Below are positions 1 to 8,126 of a DNA stretch of 33,208 nucleotides, piece by piece. The stretch lies in NCBI GenBank assembly GCA_903930455.1, contig CAIYYT010000066.1:1-33208 (forward strand), in the 5' to 3' direction. The number at the start of each line of letters is the position of its first letter. Position 1 is the first letter of the stretch. Origin of the DNA: an uncultured bacterium. GTDB lineage: Bacteria; Zixibacteria; MSB-5A5; CAIYYT01. The position numbers and the translations under genes are program-made. The notes under the pieces are model-generated. The model did no database searches. It saw only the letters and a program-made list of their open reading frames with translations, and had not been told where the DNA came from.

Positions 1-726
1 GGTACAGAACGGGTGGGCGGTAGTGTCGAGGCGACCGGCGTTGAAGTCATAACCGATCATCGCTGCGGCCAGCTCTCCGAAAAGACGCTGCTTTTCGACG
101 GGGTAGTCCCGCTCGATAATCGAGATGTTCGGTTTCTTGGGAGAGCCGGTGATTTTGGCGACAAACGGCACCAACTCCTCGCGGAACTTGCCGAGCACTT
201 TGGTGACCGACTTGGTTGACGCATACGGTTCGTAATCATCCAGCAGCGCATCGTAAACGATGTCTTCATAGCCAACGGCCTCGGCATATTGCTTTTTGAG
301 GTCGATCATTTTTTCCAGCGACGGATAAAACATCTTGAAATCGGACTTCTTGCGGGCTTCCACCCAAACGCCTTGGCCGGTGGTTTCAGCATGCGCGATT
401 GCCTCTACCAGCTTCTTGGGAACCTTGGTTTGTTTGTCGTAGAAGCGTCTCAATTCGCGGATGTTGACGGCATTGACCGAAAGAGGATCTCCGACGAGCG
501 GCGAGCCCTCGATCGCGCCGATCAATTCGCCGACACGTGGTGAAGTGGCTTTGTCATGCACCATGCCAGCTAACAACGCCAGTTGATTGGCGCGGTGTGC
601 CGAACCGCCGTGTGGCATGTAGGTGCGCTCATCCCAACCGAGCAGCGCCGCGGCTGATCCGAGAAGCGCGGCTTCATTGATGATCTGTTCGAGTTCTTTT
701 AGTGCCTGTTCCGGTTTCTGTGGCAT
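1..726 (-). CDS. Carboxypeptidase Taq (M32 family), N-terminal part
   Basis: Metallocarboxypeptidase that would remove C-terminal residues from peptides in the cytoplasm. I translated the open minus-strand frame from the ATG at 726 to the window edge: 242 codons with no stop, so the C-terminal half, which should carry the HEXXH zinc site, lies outside. Family features visible are an early LLGWDERTYMP segment (about residues 27-37), a long helical middle, and a DTTAHPF motif close to the edge. The HPF motif is characteristic of M32 enzymes, whose usual length is about 500 residues. A strong ribosome binding site (AAGGAG, 735-740) and a promoter at 784-812 support the start. It is read in the same direction as the YceI gene but is separated from it by a hairpin and its own promoter, so it is probably a separate transcript. 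Confidence 0.85.
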   Translation of the reverse strand, partial: MPQKPEQALKELEQIINEAALLGSAAALLGWDERTYMPHGGSAHRANQLALLAGMVHDKATSPRVGELIGAIEGSPLVGDPLSVNAVNIRELRRFYDKQTKVPKKLVEAIAHAETTGQGVWVEARKKSDFKMFYPSLEKMIDLKKQYAEAVGYEDIVYDALLDDYEPYASTKSVTKVLGKFREELVPFVAKITGSPKKPNISIIERDYPVEKQRLFGELAAAMIGYDFNAGRLDTTAHPFCT

Positions 727-783
727 CGTGAGTACTCCTTATGTATCTGGTATAGCAAACGTGTATTCTTACCTACGCGAGCA

Positions 784-812
784 AGTATAATCAGGTTGCC
801 TCCCCGAAGCAA
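784..812 (-). promoter_or_regulatory. Sigma70-type promoter of the M32 carboxypeptidase
   Basis: On the minus strand TTGCTT (807-812) and TATACT (784-789) are separated by exactly 17 bases. The -10 box lies about 57 bases upstream of the ATG at 726. This is a good match to housekeeping promoter geometry; it is a sequence call only. Confidence 0.55.
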
Positions 813-844
813 CGCGGATTACCACGCCGGATTACTCAAGTGAA

Positions 845-874
845 GCGCCGTCAGGAGACAGTTCCTGACGGCGC
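845..874 (-). terminator. Hairpin after the YceI gene, possible terminator
   Basis: Perfect 12-bp inverted repeat (GCGCCGTCAGGA and its complement) with a 6-base loop. It lies between the stop of the YceI gene (923) and the promoter of the carboxypeptidase. No good T-run follows on either strand, so it may be a Rho-assisted or mRNA-stabilising hairpin rather than a classic intrinsic terminator. Confidence 0.5.
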
Positions 875-922
875 ATGCATCAATTCTGTTATGAAGGTAC
901 GGTGATTCGAGTTCTTCCTTAC

Positions 923-1510
923 CTATTGTTTTTGGACGGCTTCGACTTCCAAGGCGATCTTAACATCGTTGCTTACAACCAGTCCACCGGCATCGAGCGT
1001 CTTGTTCCAGGAAACACCCCAGTCCTGTCGGTTGATCGTGATAGTCGCAGAAAATCCGGCGCGAATGTCACCTTGCATGCCCTTCACGGTTCCGTTGAAA
1101 ACGGCGTTCAAGGTGACTTCCTTGGTCACGCCACGCATGGTCAAGTCGCCCACGACCTGGAAGGCACCGTCTTTGCCAGGGATGACTTTCTTGGACTTGA
1201 AACCCATCTGTGGAAGCGAGTCGGCCGCGAAAAAGTCCGGGGATTTGAGGTGTTTGTCACGAAAATCGTTGCCAGTGTTAATGCTTGCCGGATTGATGGA
1301 GACGACCACCGTCGCGGCAGCGAAATCCTTACCATCGAAGTTGACAGTTCCGCTGAAGTCGTCGAATTTTCCGTTAACATTGCTGATTACCATATGCTTG
1401 ACGGTGAAGCCGACACTAGAATGTGCCTTATCGATTTCCCAGGTGGCCGCCGACAATGACGGTACGGCGAAGGCGATAGCCACGATCATGGCGATTAGGT
1501 TCTTGATCAC
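923..1510 (-). CDS. YceI-family periplasmic lipid-binding-like protein
   Basis: 195 residues with a signal peptide at 1-21 (hydrophobic core IAMIVAIAFAVPS, cleavage after SLSA). The mature part begins TWEIDKAHSSVGFTVKHM, the classical start of the YceI lipocalin-like beta-barrel, and retains the SGTVNFDG, GDLTMRGVTKEV and TINRQDWG segments of the family. YceI-like proteins bind isoprenoid or other amphipathic lipids in the periplasm; the ligand here is unknown. The start codon is GTG at 1510, with AGGAGG five bases upstream, which settles the start. It is divergent from mgtA across 245 bases and ends before a strong hairpin. Full length, no defects seen. Confidence 0.9.
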   Translation of the reverse strand: MIKNLIAMIVAIAFAVPSLSAATWEIDKAHSSVGFTVKHMVISNVNGKFDDFSGTVNFDGKDFAAATVVVSINPASINTGNDFRDKHLKSPDFFAADSLPQMGFKSKKVIPGKDGAFQVVGDLTMRGVTKEVTLNAVFNGTVKGMQGDIRAGFSATITINRQDWGVSWNKTLDAGGLVVSNDVKIALEVEAVQKQ

Positions 1511-1755
1511 GATTCCTCCTTGGCGTAAACGATTTGAGATTATTGTCTTTGTCTAATTTCCAATTCCATAAACGTACTCAGATTAACAATTCGTGGATAA
1601 AAAAGTTTCCAGAAAGATCGCAGCTGATACGTCGTAAAGGACGATTTATACCAATCAAACTTGACAACAGCTCGATTGACAGCCAACTTTGAACGAACGG
1701 ACATCGCTGGGCCGAGTATAGGCATGACCGGCGCATGTCCGGTTGAAGGGACGAA

Positions 1756-4278
1756 ATGAGCACAAAATCCGACACCTTCTGGAACTGTGACGGAGAGACG
1801 CTGCTTGAAGATCTCCAGTCAGCGGCGACAGGTCTAACTACCCTCGAAGCGGTGGAGCGGTTGAAGCGTTACGGCGCCAATCTGCTTAGACCGGGAAAAA
1901 GGACCGACATTCTCACCCTATTGATTGCCCAATTTAAGAGCCCGATCATTCTGATCCTGCTGGCTGCGGCAATTTTGTCATACTTTCTCCACGATAACAC
2001 CGATGCGGTAATCATCATCGCAATCGTTCTGATCAGCGGCTTGCTGGGTCTGTGGCAGGAAAAGGGTGCGGCGAATTTGGTAGGCAAGCTGCTGTCGATC
2101 GTGCAGACTAAAGCGACGGTAGTTCGCGACGGGTCGGCAAAGGAAATCGCAGTCGCGGATGTGGTCCCCGGCGACATTGTGGTCTTATCAGCCGGCAGCG
2201 TAGTTCCCGGAGACTGTCTGCTTCTGGAACTGAACGACTTGTTTGTCGACGAGGCGGCGCTGACTGGCGAAAGCTACCCTGTGGACAAAGTAATCGGTCC
2301 GGTACCCGTCGATGCATCGTTGGCCAAGCGCGTTAATACCCTATTCATGGGTACGCATGTCATCAGCGGTTCGGGTAGAGCCGTAGTCGTCAACACCGGC
2401 CGGCAGACTGAATTCGGCAGGATTTCGGAGCAGTTGCGACTTCGGCCACCGGAAACAGATTTCGAACGCGGTATTCGTCGCTTTGGCTATCTACTGATGG
2501 AAGTAACGCTATTGCTCGTGATCATCATCTTCGCGTTTAACGTTTACTTCCGCCGCCCGATTCTGGATTCCTTCATGTTCGCTCTGGCACTGGCTGTCGG
2601 TCTCACGCCGCAATTACTGCCGGCGATTATTACTATCAATCTCGCGCGAGGCTCCAAAAAACTCGCCGACAAAAAGGTGATTGTCAGGCGATTGGCATCG
2701 TTAGAGAACTTCGGCAGTATGAACGTGCTTTGCGCCGACAAAACCGGCACGCTGACCGAGGGTGTGGTAAAAGTCCTTTCCGCCGTTGATGCTTACGGGG
2801 ACCCCAGCGACAAGGCGATGCTCTATGCGTACGTCAACGCTGCCATGGAAAGCGGTTTCACCAACCCGATTGACAGCGCAATCAAAAGTCTGGGACAATT
2901 CGACATCCAGCGTTTCGAGAAACTTGATGAGATCCCATATGACTTCATTCGCAAGCGGCTGAGCGTGATGGTTGCCGACGGAGGCGTCAACCTGCTGCTG
3001 ACCAAAGGCGCCTTGAATAGCGTGCTCTCAGTCTGCACCAAAGTCGAAAGCCGCGATCGGGAATCTATCGACTTGAACATGATGCGCGCCAGTATCGACA
3101 AGCTGTATCAGGACTACAGCGCTCAGGGGTATCGGACAATCGGCATTGCATATCGCAATCTGGGTGAGGCCTCAAAGATCGATAAAGCGGACGAGGCAGA
3201 GATGACATTTCTCGGCATACTCGTTCTCCACGACCCACCGAAGGCGGGAGTAGCCGGCACGCTCAAGGAGTTACGTAATCTGGGGGTGGATGTTAAGATC
3301 ATTACCGGTGACAATGAACTGGTGGCAGGCAATGTGAGTCGCCAAGCCGGAATGGAAAATCCAGAGATTGTTACGGGCGCCGATTTGCGAGCTATGACTG
3401 ACGAAGCGCTCACATTGCTGGTTCACGATATCGACGTCTTCGCTGAAGTTGAACCGAACCAGAAGGAGCGGATCATTCTGGCGTTGAAGAAATCAGGTCG
3501 GGTAGTTGGCTTCTTGGGCGATGGCATCAATGACGCATCGGCGCTGCATGCCGCTGACGTCGGCATTTCTGTCAATACCGCCGTCGATGTCGCCAAAGCC
3601 GCCGCGGATATTGTACTGCTGGAAACCGGGCTGGAAGTCTTGATACAGGGAGTACGCGAAGGAAGGCGAACATTCGCCAATACCATGAAGTATGTTTTTA
3701 TGGCGACCAGCGCCAACTTCGGCAACATGTTCAGCATGGCGGGCGCCTCGCTTTTTATGTCGTTCCTACCGTTGCTGCCGAAACAGATATTGCTGACAAA
3801 TCTGCTCACCGATTTTCCCGAGATGACGGTTGCGACTGACAATGTCGATCCGGAGATGGTTGAACGACCGCAGCGTTGGAACCTGCGCTTCATTCGCAAT
3901 TTCATGCTTACCTTTGGTCTGCTAAGCTCGATATTCGACTATCTGACCTTCGGTGTCCTGCTGCTCGTATTGCACGCAGGAACTGATCAATTTCGCGCGG
4001 GCTGGTTTATGGAGTCGGTAGTGTCGGCTGCAATTATCGTCTTGGTAGTGCGAACTCGTCGCGGTTTTCTGCGCAGTCGACCGGGCAAATACCTCCTGAT
4101 AACGACATTGGTGCTGGTGGCGATAACGATCGCTTTTCCCTATACATATCTCGGCAAGATCTTCGGTTTTGCCCCGCTGCCGGTACCCTTTCTCCTGATG
4201 ATGGGTGGAATAGTGTTGCTTTACATTGTCAGCGCTGAAGTCACCAAAGCAGCGTTCTACAGAAAGATGCGCGACTGA
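1756..4278 (+). CDS. mgtA: Magnesium-translocating P-type ATPase (P3B, MgtA-like)
   Basis: Inner-membrane P-type ATPase of 840 residues. Catalytic signatures are intact: actuator TGES at 170-173, phosphorylation DKTGT with Asp328, hinge GDGIND at 588-593. The segment before the phosphorylation site (GLTPQLLPAIITINLARG, then KKVIVRRLASLENFGSM) and the C-terminal LLTNLLTDFPEMTVATDNVD and RPQRWN segments are those of MgtA/MgtB rather than calcium or heavy-metal pumps. Hydrophobic segments are visible near residues 60-110, 240-300 and 650-835. The family imports Mg2+ under limitation; substrate here is inferred by family. Start ATG has GAAGGGA upstream. No MgtC or separate regulator gene is adjacent. 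A shared hairpin at 4307-4334 separates it from the converging sigma operon. Confidence 0.88.
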   Translation: MSTKSDTFWNCDGETLLEDLQSAATGLTTLEAVERLKRYGANLLRPGKRTDILTLLIAQFKSPIILILLAAAILSYFLHDNTDAVIIIAIVLISGLLGLWQEKGAANLVGKLLSIVQTKATVVRDGSAKEIAVADVVPGDIVVLSAGSVVPGDCLLLELNDLFVDEAALTGESYPVDKVIGPVPVDASLAKRVNTLFMGTHVISGSGRAVVVNTGRQTEFGRISEQLRLRPPETDFERGIRRFGYLLMEVTLLLVIIIFAFNVYFRRPILDSFMFALALAVGLTPQLLPAIITINLARGSKKLADKKVIVRRLASLENFGSMNVLCADKTGTLTEGVVKVLSAVDAYGDPSDKAMLYAYVNAAMESGFTNPIDSAIKSLGQFDIQRFEKLDEIPYDFIRKRLSVMVADGGVNLLLTKGALNSVLSVCTKVESRDRESIDLNMMRASIDKLYQDYSAQGYRTIGIAYRNLGEASKIDKADEAEMTFLGILVLHDPPKAGVAGTLKELRNLGVDVKIITGDNELVAGNVSRQAGMENPEIVTGADLRAMTDEALTLLVHDIDVFAEVEPNQKERIILALKKSGRVVGFLGDGINDASALHAADVGISVNTAVDVAKAAADIVLLETGLEVLIQGVREGRRTFANTMKYVFMATSANFGNMFSMAGASLFMSFLPLLPKQILLTNLLTDFPEMTVATDNVDPEMVERPQRWNLRFIRNFMLTFGLLSSIFDYLTFGVLLLVLHAGTDQFRAGWFMESVVSAAIIVLVVRTRRGFLRSRPGKYLLITTLVLVAITIAFPYTYLGKIFGFAPLPVPFLLMMGGIVLLYIVSAEVTKAAFYRKMRD

Positions 4279-4306
4279 CCCCCAGGACCGAGTTGCTGGA
4301 AACGAA

Positions 4307-4334
4307 AAGGGAGCGCAGCAATCTGCGCTCCCTT
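4307..4334. terminator. Bidirectional terminator between mgtA and the sigma operon
   Basis: Perfect 12-bp inverted repeat AAGGGAGCGCAG / CTGCGCTCCCTT with a 4-base loop, placed 28 bases after mgtA and 37 bases after the end of the converging Spy-like gene. The minus-strand transcript gains a TTTT run directly after the stem; the plus-strand side ends in CTT and is weaker. Confidence 0.75.
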
Positions 4335-4371
4335 GCTAACAGGGAGGAATCCCAGTGTCAGTGCAAGATTG

Positions 4372-4989
4372 CTAAAGTCCCTTGCCTCTGCCACCACGGT
4401 CTTTCGTCTTTTCGTTTGTGACGTCCTTTGTCCCCTGCCCCATGCCCTTGCCCATCATATGAGGACGAGTATCCCACTTGTCTCGCTGTTCCGGCGTCAG
4501 CACACCACGCATGGCCAGTCGCAAACCGACAGATTTCTTTTGAACGTCGGTGCGGAGCTTGCCGATCTGATCGATCTTGGCATCAATCTCCGTCTGCTTG
4601 GCATCCGACCGAATCAACTGCTGCAGATCAATGTTCAATACCTGCACCTGCGCACGCATCGGGATGATTTCCTTGCGGAAATTGACACTGAGGTCTTCAA
4701 GCTGCTTGCGCTGATCTTTAGTCAGTTCGAGTTCGTCTGCCATCTTTGCACAGCCTCCGCCCGGACCACGCATGCCCATCTCCATTCCGGGTCCCATTCC
4801 ACGTCCCATGTGACCGGCAAACATCATTTCTTGATCAATGCCGCCTTCACCCGGACCAGGTCCCATGTCACCTGCGACAATGGCTTCCTCATCGATGTTA
4901 CCATCGTCCGGTGCTTGTGCAAAAGCCGGCGTATAGGCAATCACCAGCAAGCCCAGCAGTGCCAAGGTGAGTAATAATCTCCGTTTCAT
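4372..4989 (-). CDS. Met-rich Spy/CpxP-like periplasmic protein (LTxxQ type)
   Basis: 205 residues with a signal peptide (MKRRLLLTLALLGLLVIAYTP, cleavage near AFA|Q). The core is helical with two family-type motifs: LTKDQRKQL about residues 94-102 and LTPEQRDKW about 161-169, typical of Spy/CpxP periplasmic chaperones and heavy-metal resistance proteins. Ahead of the core is a Gly/Met-rich tract (MMFAGHMGRGMGPGMEMGM), and the C-terminus has another short one (MMGKGMGQG). Clustered Met with His is a common Cu(I)/Ag(I) ligand pattern, so metal binding is inferred. It is the last gene of the ECF sigma operon, 81 bases after the CnrX-like gene, with an SD-like AGGAGC before the ATG, and could be an effector or decoy metal binder. 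Confidence 0.8.
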   Translation of the reverse strand: MKRRLLLTLALLGLLVIAYTPAFAQAPDDGNIDEEAIVAGDMGPGPGEGGIDQEMMFAGHMGRGMGPGMEMGMRGPGGGCAKMADELELTKDQRKQLEDLSVNFRKEIIPMRAQVQVLNIDLQQLIRSDAKQTEIDAKIDQIGKLRTDVQKKSVGLRLAMRGVLTPEQRDKWDTRPHMMGKGMGQGTKDVTNEKTKDRGGRGKGL

Positions 4990-5070
4990 TTTATGCTCCT
5001 TTCGTTTGTCATCTTTTTGCTCGCACCTGTGTTTGCGCGCTGATCACAGGCGTTCTCATTTCTTACCATT

Positions 5071-5604
5071 TCACTCGCCGCCACGGTCGCCATCAGGGCC
5101 AAATCCCTGTCCCGGGGTCTGTTCCGGACCCTGTCTCGGACCCGTCATCGGCTTGTCCTGCCACTTGGCGCGTTGCCTGATTTTCCTGAGGAACCATTCG
5201 CGCTGTTCAGGAGAGAAGCTCTTACTGTCCTCGATGAAGTTATGGACCATCGTTTTCTCGATCTGAACCTGCAAAACACCAATCTCGGTGACAAGCTGAT
5301 CAATCTTGATCGTGTCGGGTCGATTACTGTCCATCTCACTCATCAATTCCAGTCGTTTCTTGCCAATTTCTGCTTGAATTGGAGTCATGAGGCTATCCAT
5401 TCTATGGCGAGAATCTCTCAAGAACTGACGTTGCTCCGGCCGCAAACTGAGGTTTCCCGGTACGTCTTGAGGAGACATCATGTCATCGCCCCGATCCGGT
5501 CTCCAAAACGGACCAGAAACGCGCTGGTAGATTATTGTTCCGAGCGCTGCGACATTGATAACTACCAACACAATGACCAGATATGTCAGGGTGCGTTCTT
5601 TCAT
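5071..5604 (-). CDS. CnrX/Spy-like membrane-anchored periplasmic sensor
   Basis: 177 residues. An N-terminal hydrophobic segment (about residues 7-27, LTYLVIVLVVINVAALGTIIY) is a membrane anchor or uncleaved signal. The rest is a helical hairpin-type domain with LSLRPEQRQFLRDSRHRMD (about 52-70), a long charged middle and FSPEQREWFLRKI (about 130-143), the pattern of the CnrX/NccX/Spy heavy-metal-resistance superfamily. The tail is Pro/Gly/Gln-rich. It overlaps the anti-sigma gene by 4 bases (5601-5604), indicating translational coupling. In known CnrYXH systems the X protein senses metal in the periplasm and releases the sigma factor through the anti-sigma factor; that role is inferred here from gene order and fold. 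The inducing signal cannot be read from sequence. Confidence 0.75.
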   Translation of the reverse strand: MKERTLTYLVIVLVVINVAALGTIIYQRVSGPFWRPDRGDDMMSPQDVPGNLSLRPEQRQFLRDSRHRMDSLMTPIQAEIGKKRLELMSEMDSNRPDTIKIDQLVTEIGVLQVQIEKTMVHNFIEDSKSFSPEQREWFLRKIRQRAKWQDKPMTGPRQGPEQTPGQGFGPDGDRGGE

Positions 5605-6098
5605 TGTCCGTTCCCTCCGGTCGCGTCGATCTGGTAGACGGCATCAACGGCCGAGCTAACTGACGATTGTGTCAGCGAGGATGCATAGTAGTCGACGATT
5701 TCAGTCTCAGCCAGTTTCTGGGAGCCTGTCGGAGCGTTTCCCAGAAAGATGCCGGCGGCGACCGCAACAACCAACCCAAATGATTTCATCGACAAGGAGA
5801 TAACCGGCCGCCATTGCACGGGCAGGCGGAGTCGGGACGGCCGGTTTTCTTCCATGCGGTTAATCTTGTCTTGCAGTTTGTACCAGAGTTCGCGCGGCAG
5901 CTCAACCGCGGCACGATCCATTGACTCGTCAAACAGAGGTTGATAGGTGGCAAGCAATTGCCGGCACGTCGGGCAGCCTTCCAAATGCGACTCAAAATCC
6001 ACCCGGCGTTCACCGTCAATCGACCCGTCCAGCAGGTCAATCAGATTTCGTTCAATGTCAATACACTTAATCACTTGCTTTTTCCAACCTTCGCTCAT
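5601..6098 (-). CDS. Zinc-finger anti-sigma factor (zf-HC2 type)
   Basis: 165 residues. An N-terminal anti-sigma domain holds the HX3CX2C zinc motif at His38, Cys42 and Cys45 (HLEGCPTC). A single hydrophobic segment near residues 104-123 (LVVAVAAGIFLG) would place the C-terminus in the periplasm. This is the usual architecture of inner-membrane anti-sigma factors that hold an ECF sigma factor inactive. Its start overlaps the sigma gene stop by 4 bases and its end overlaps the CnrX-like gene by 4 bases, so the three are translationally coupled. Confidence 0.87.
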   Translation of the reverse strand: MSEGWKKQVIKCIDIERNLIDLLDGSIDGERRVDFESHLEGCPTCRQLLATYQPLFDESMDRAAVELPRELWYKLQDKINRMEENRPSRLRLPVQWRPVISLSMKSFGLVVAVAAGIFLGNAPTGSQKLAETEIVDYYASSLTQSSVSSAVDAVYQIDATGGNGQ

Positions 6099-6733
6099 TG
6101 TGACAGAGGTGATCTATTCTTACTTGCGGATTTTCTGACCTTTTTGAGCATCACTTTCTGCAGGTTCTCCTTGGCTCGGTGCATCAGGGATTCGATTGTG
6201 CCCAGCGTTACGTGCAATTCTTCAGCTATCTCATTGTAACTCAATCCCTCAAGCTTGTGAAGCAAATAGACTTCCCGCTGGCGATGCGGCAAAGTACCCA
6301 ACAAATCGGCTAACTGGATCTGCGCTTCCCGCATCTCAAGCTGTCGGTCGGGGCTGTCGGCAGCCGCAGCCGGGAGTCGGTCGATGATCGATTCGTCGTC
6401 CCCCTCCAGAGAGAAGAGCTGCTTAATCTGAAAGAGCAACCCACCGCGCTTCTTGAAGTTGATTGCCTTATTAACAGCAACACGATACAGCCAGGTCGAC
6501 AACTTGCTTTCACCACGCAGCGATTCGGCGTGCTTCCAAAGCGACAGAAAGACGTCCTGGGTCAATTCCTCGGCGTCATCGCGGTTGCCGACCAGCCGCA
6601 GAAGCAGGTTATGAACGCGGGGAGAATGACTGTCAAACAACTGCTTGAAGGCAAGGCGCTCGCCGCCAGCGACCTTGTGGATCAGCTCCCGTTCCTGTAT
6701 GTCGACTTCGCTGTGCACAGTGGTGTCCAACAT
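6095..6733 (-). CDS. ECF-family RNA polymerase sigma factor
   Basis: 212 residues with sigma region 2 (about residues 15-85: LFDSHSPRVHNLLLRLVG, DAEELTQDVFLSLW, STWLYRVAVNKAI) and region 4 (about 140-200: LPHRQREVYLLHKLEGLSYNEIAEELHV, then GTIESLMHRAKENL). No sigma region 1.1 or 3, as expected for the ECF group. The linker between regions 2 and 4 is rather long. First gene of a four-gene operon with its anti-sigma factor. No clear Shine-Dalgarno precedes the ATG at 6733; instead a 7-bp inverted repeat spans the start, which could matter for its control. Confidence 0.92.
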   Translation of the reverse strand: MLDTTVHSEVDIQERELIHKVAGGERLAFKQLFDSHSPRVHNLLLRLVGNRDDAEELTQDVFLSLWKHAESLRGESKLSTWLYRVAVNKAINFKKRGGLLFQIKQLFSLEGDDESIIDRLPAAAADSPDRQLEMREAQIQLADLLGTLPHRQREVYLLHKLEGLSYNEIAEELHVTLGTIESLMHRAKENLQKVMLKKVRKSASKNRSPLSQ

Positions 6734-6747
6734 AATACGAGTTGGAC
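6725..6747 (-). promoter_or_regulatory. Inverted repeat across the ECF sigma start codon
   Basis: GTCCAAC (6725-6731) and GTTGGAC (6741-6747) form a perfect 7-bp inverted repeat with a 9-base spacer. On the coding strand one arm lies just upstream of the ATG and the other covers the G of the ATG and codons 2-3. It could be an RNA hairpin limiting translation or a protein operator; this is inference. Confidence 0.4.
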
Positions 6748-6815
6748 AGCAGGTGGAAGGAAAAACTTGCGAGGGTGATTCCCGGCTATTGGTGATGGAG
6801 TCCCTTTGCGGCCGT

Positions 6816-7742
6816 TCAGACGTTGTAAGGACAGAAATGGTAGTCGGCCACGCCTTTGGTGCAGTAAAGCAGCCGGCGCGGTGACGAGCGACCGTCGCTC
6901 TGGCTGGAGTCGATTAGGAGGCCGTGAGGACAGCGCAGGCATTTGGCGGGTTGGCCGTCAATGACAGTGCCGGTGAACTTGGCCTGCTTGAGTTGACTTG
7001 AGGGAATCGTCTCGCCGTTCTCAGTACGGACGATGTCGATATTGCCGACCTTGCCGAACACGAATCGCCCACGGTCGATTTCCAGTTGCCCCATCATATC
7101 GATTTCATCTCCCACCGCCAATTTCGCCCGGTCATAGACATCAAAGGATAATCGCGCATAAAACGGGTCTCGAAAGAGGTCATAGCCAAAGATGCCATCG
7201 ACCATATACAGCAATGCGCCCCGGCAGGCAATTCGTAATGAGCCATTACTGCCATGGTTCGTCAGGAGCGGATTTACCGACTTGATCTTCCCGCGCACCT
7301 CAATTCGCTTGCCGGACATTTCCCGCACCCACTCCTCGAATTCCGCAAAATCCTTCCGGAAGCGATCATACTCTGCCGATTCGGCCTTGAGTTCCGGAGA
7401 ATAAGCCAGCTTCAGATCATAGAAAAAAGAACAGGAGGAACAGTCCTTGCCGACATGCTTCTTGCTGCGAGGGCATTTGTGGCCGTCATCAAATTTGCGG
7501 CATTTCCAAGCGAATGATACGCAGCCATTAGGATAGCACTCCTTGTACTTTACCACATGCCACACCGATGTGCCTGATTCATGATGCTTATGGAGCCGGT
7601 GTGGGCAGAAGAAGAGGTCAGAGACCTTATAGAGGTTGCGCCAAGACTGCTGCATCGCACTGAATATACGACCTATCTGAATGATACTAAAGGGGATTGT
7701 CCGACTGGTGTAGGACGATTCCCATAGTTTCGTGCGCTCCAT
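6816..7742 (-). CDS. Cys-rich protein with OB-fold-like middle, function unknown
   Basis: Not recognised as a named family. As translated from 7742 it has 308 residues with an N-terminal Cys/His-rich half (Cys46, 69, 74, 81, 90, 101, 104, with CSSC at 101-104) and a C-terminal cluster (CLRC at 268-271, Cys294, Cys304), suggesting two or more zinc sites. The segment around 145-240 (KRIEVRGKIKSV ... GDEIDMMGQLEIDRGRFVFGKVGNIDIV) reads like an OB-fold of the nucleic-acid-binding kind; that is inference from strand pattern only. The true start may be the ATG at 7655 (residue 30), because the first 29 residues look unrelated and neither ATG has a good Shine-Dalgarno. It stands alone, divergent from the small-gene cluster at 7888. 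Confidence 0.65.
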   Translation of the reverse strand: MERTKLWESSYTSRTIPFSIIQIGRIFSAMQQSWRNLYKVSDLFFCPHRLHKHHESGTSVWHVVKYKECYPNGCVSFAWKCRKFDDGHKCPRSKKHVGKDCSSCSFFYDLKLAYSPELKAESAEYDRFRKDFAEFEEWVREMSGKRIEVRGKIKSVNPLLTNHGSNGSLRIACRGALLYMVDGIFGYDLFRDPFYARLSFDVYDRAKLAVGDEIDMMGQLEIDRGRFVFGKVGNIDIVRTENGETIPSSQLKQAKFTGTVIDGQPAKCLRCPHGLLIDSSQSDGRSSPRRLLYCTKGVADYHFCPYNV

Positions 7743-7887
7743 CGGCCATTTAGGCCTGTTTCACTTCGCATCACCAACATTATCCTCTTGTCAGGCAACG
7801 CCCTATCCCGCGCCAAAATGTTTGCCCGTACTTGGCAAACAGCATGCAAGAACAAGCCCCAGAAGCATGAAGTAGGAGGGAGCTGCG

Positions 7888-8115
7888 ATGAAAGTGAAGT
7901 TTACGCTGACGATGGATGACCTGACGGTTGACGATGATCACTACGACTCCGTGGTGATCGATTGGATTTCCGAAGTCCAGCAGGAGGAAGTGCTGGAGAT
8001 GTCACAGAGGTGGATCACATCGCAAAACTTCCTTACGCGCAGGATGATCGGTTTGCAGCGGGTCGGGGAATCCTCGCTGACTATTGAGCCGATCGACGAA
8101 AACATCACGACCTGA
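7888..8115 (+). CDS. Small acidic protein, function unknown
   Basis: 75 residues, rich in Asp/Glu with few basic residues and no Cys, signal peptide or membrane segment. It is preceded by a very strong ribosome binding site (AGGAGGGAG, 7873-7881), which argues that it is translated. First of four closely spaced genes; the next begins 11 bases after its stop. No family recognised. Likely cytoplasmic. Confidence 0.65.
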   Translation: MKVKFTLTMDDLTVDDDHYDSVVIDWISEVQQEEVLEMSQRWITSQNFLTRRMIGLQRVGESSLTIEPIDENITT

Positions 8116-8126
8116 GAGGAAGCGCA

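Noticed and set aside
875-1556. Two plus-strand ORFs of about 195 codons opposite the YceI gene
   Set aside because: Shadows of the minus-strand gene, which has a signal peptide, an SD sequence and clear family motifs.
1511-1755. Mg2+-sensing riboswitch in the mgtA leader
   Set aside because: The 245-base leader shows no recognisable M-box or long structured element by eye; TTGACA copies there lack a fitting -10 box.
3423-3905. Minus-strand ORF of 160 codons within mgtA
   Set aside because: Serine-rich shadow frame opposite the conserved GDGIND region.
6816-7742. Possible Cas4-like nuclease because of SDLFFCPHRLHKH and C-terminal cysteines
   Set aside because: No PD-(D/E)XK core or properly spaced iron-sulfur cysteines could be found, and no CRISPR repeats or other cas genes are nearby.
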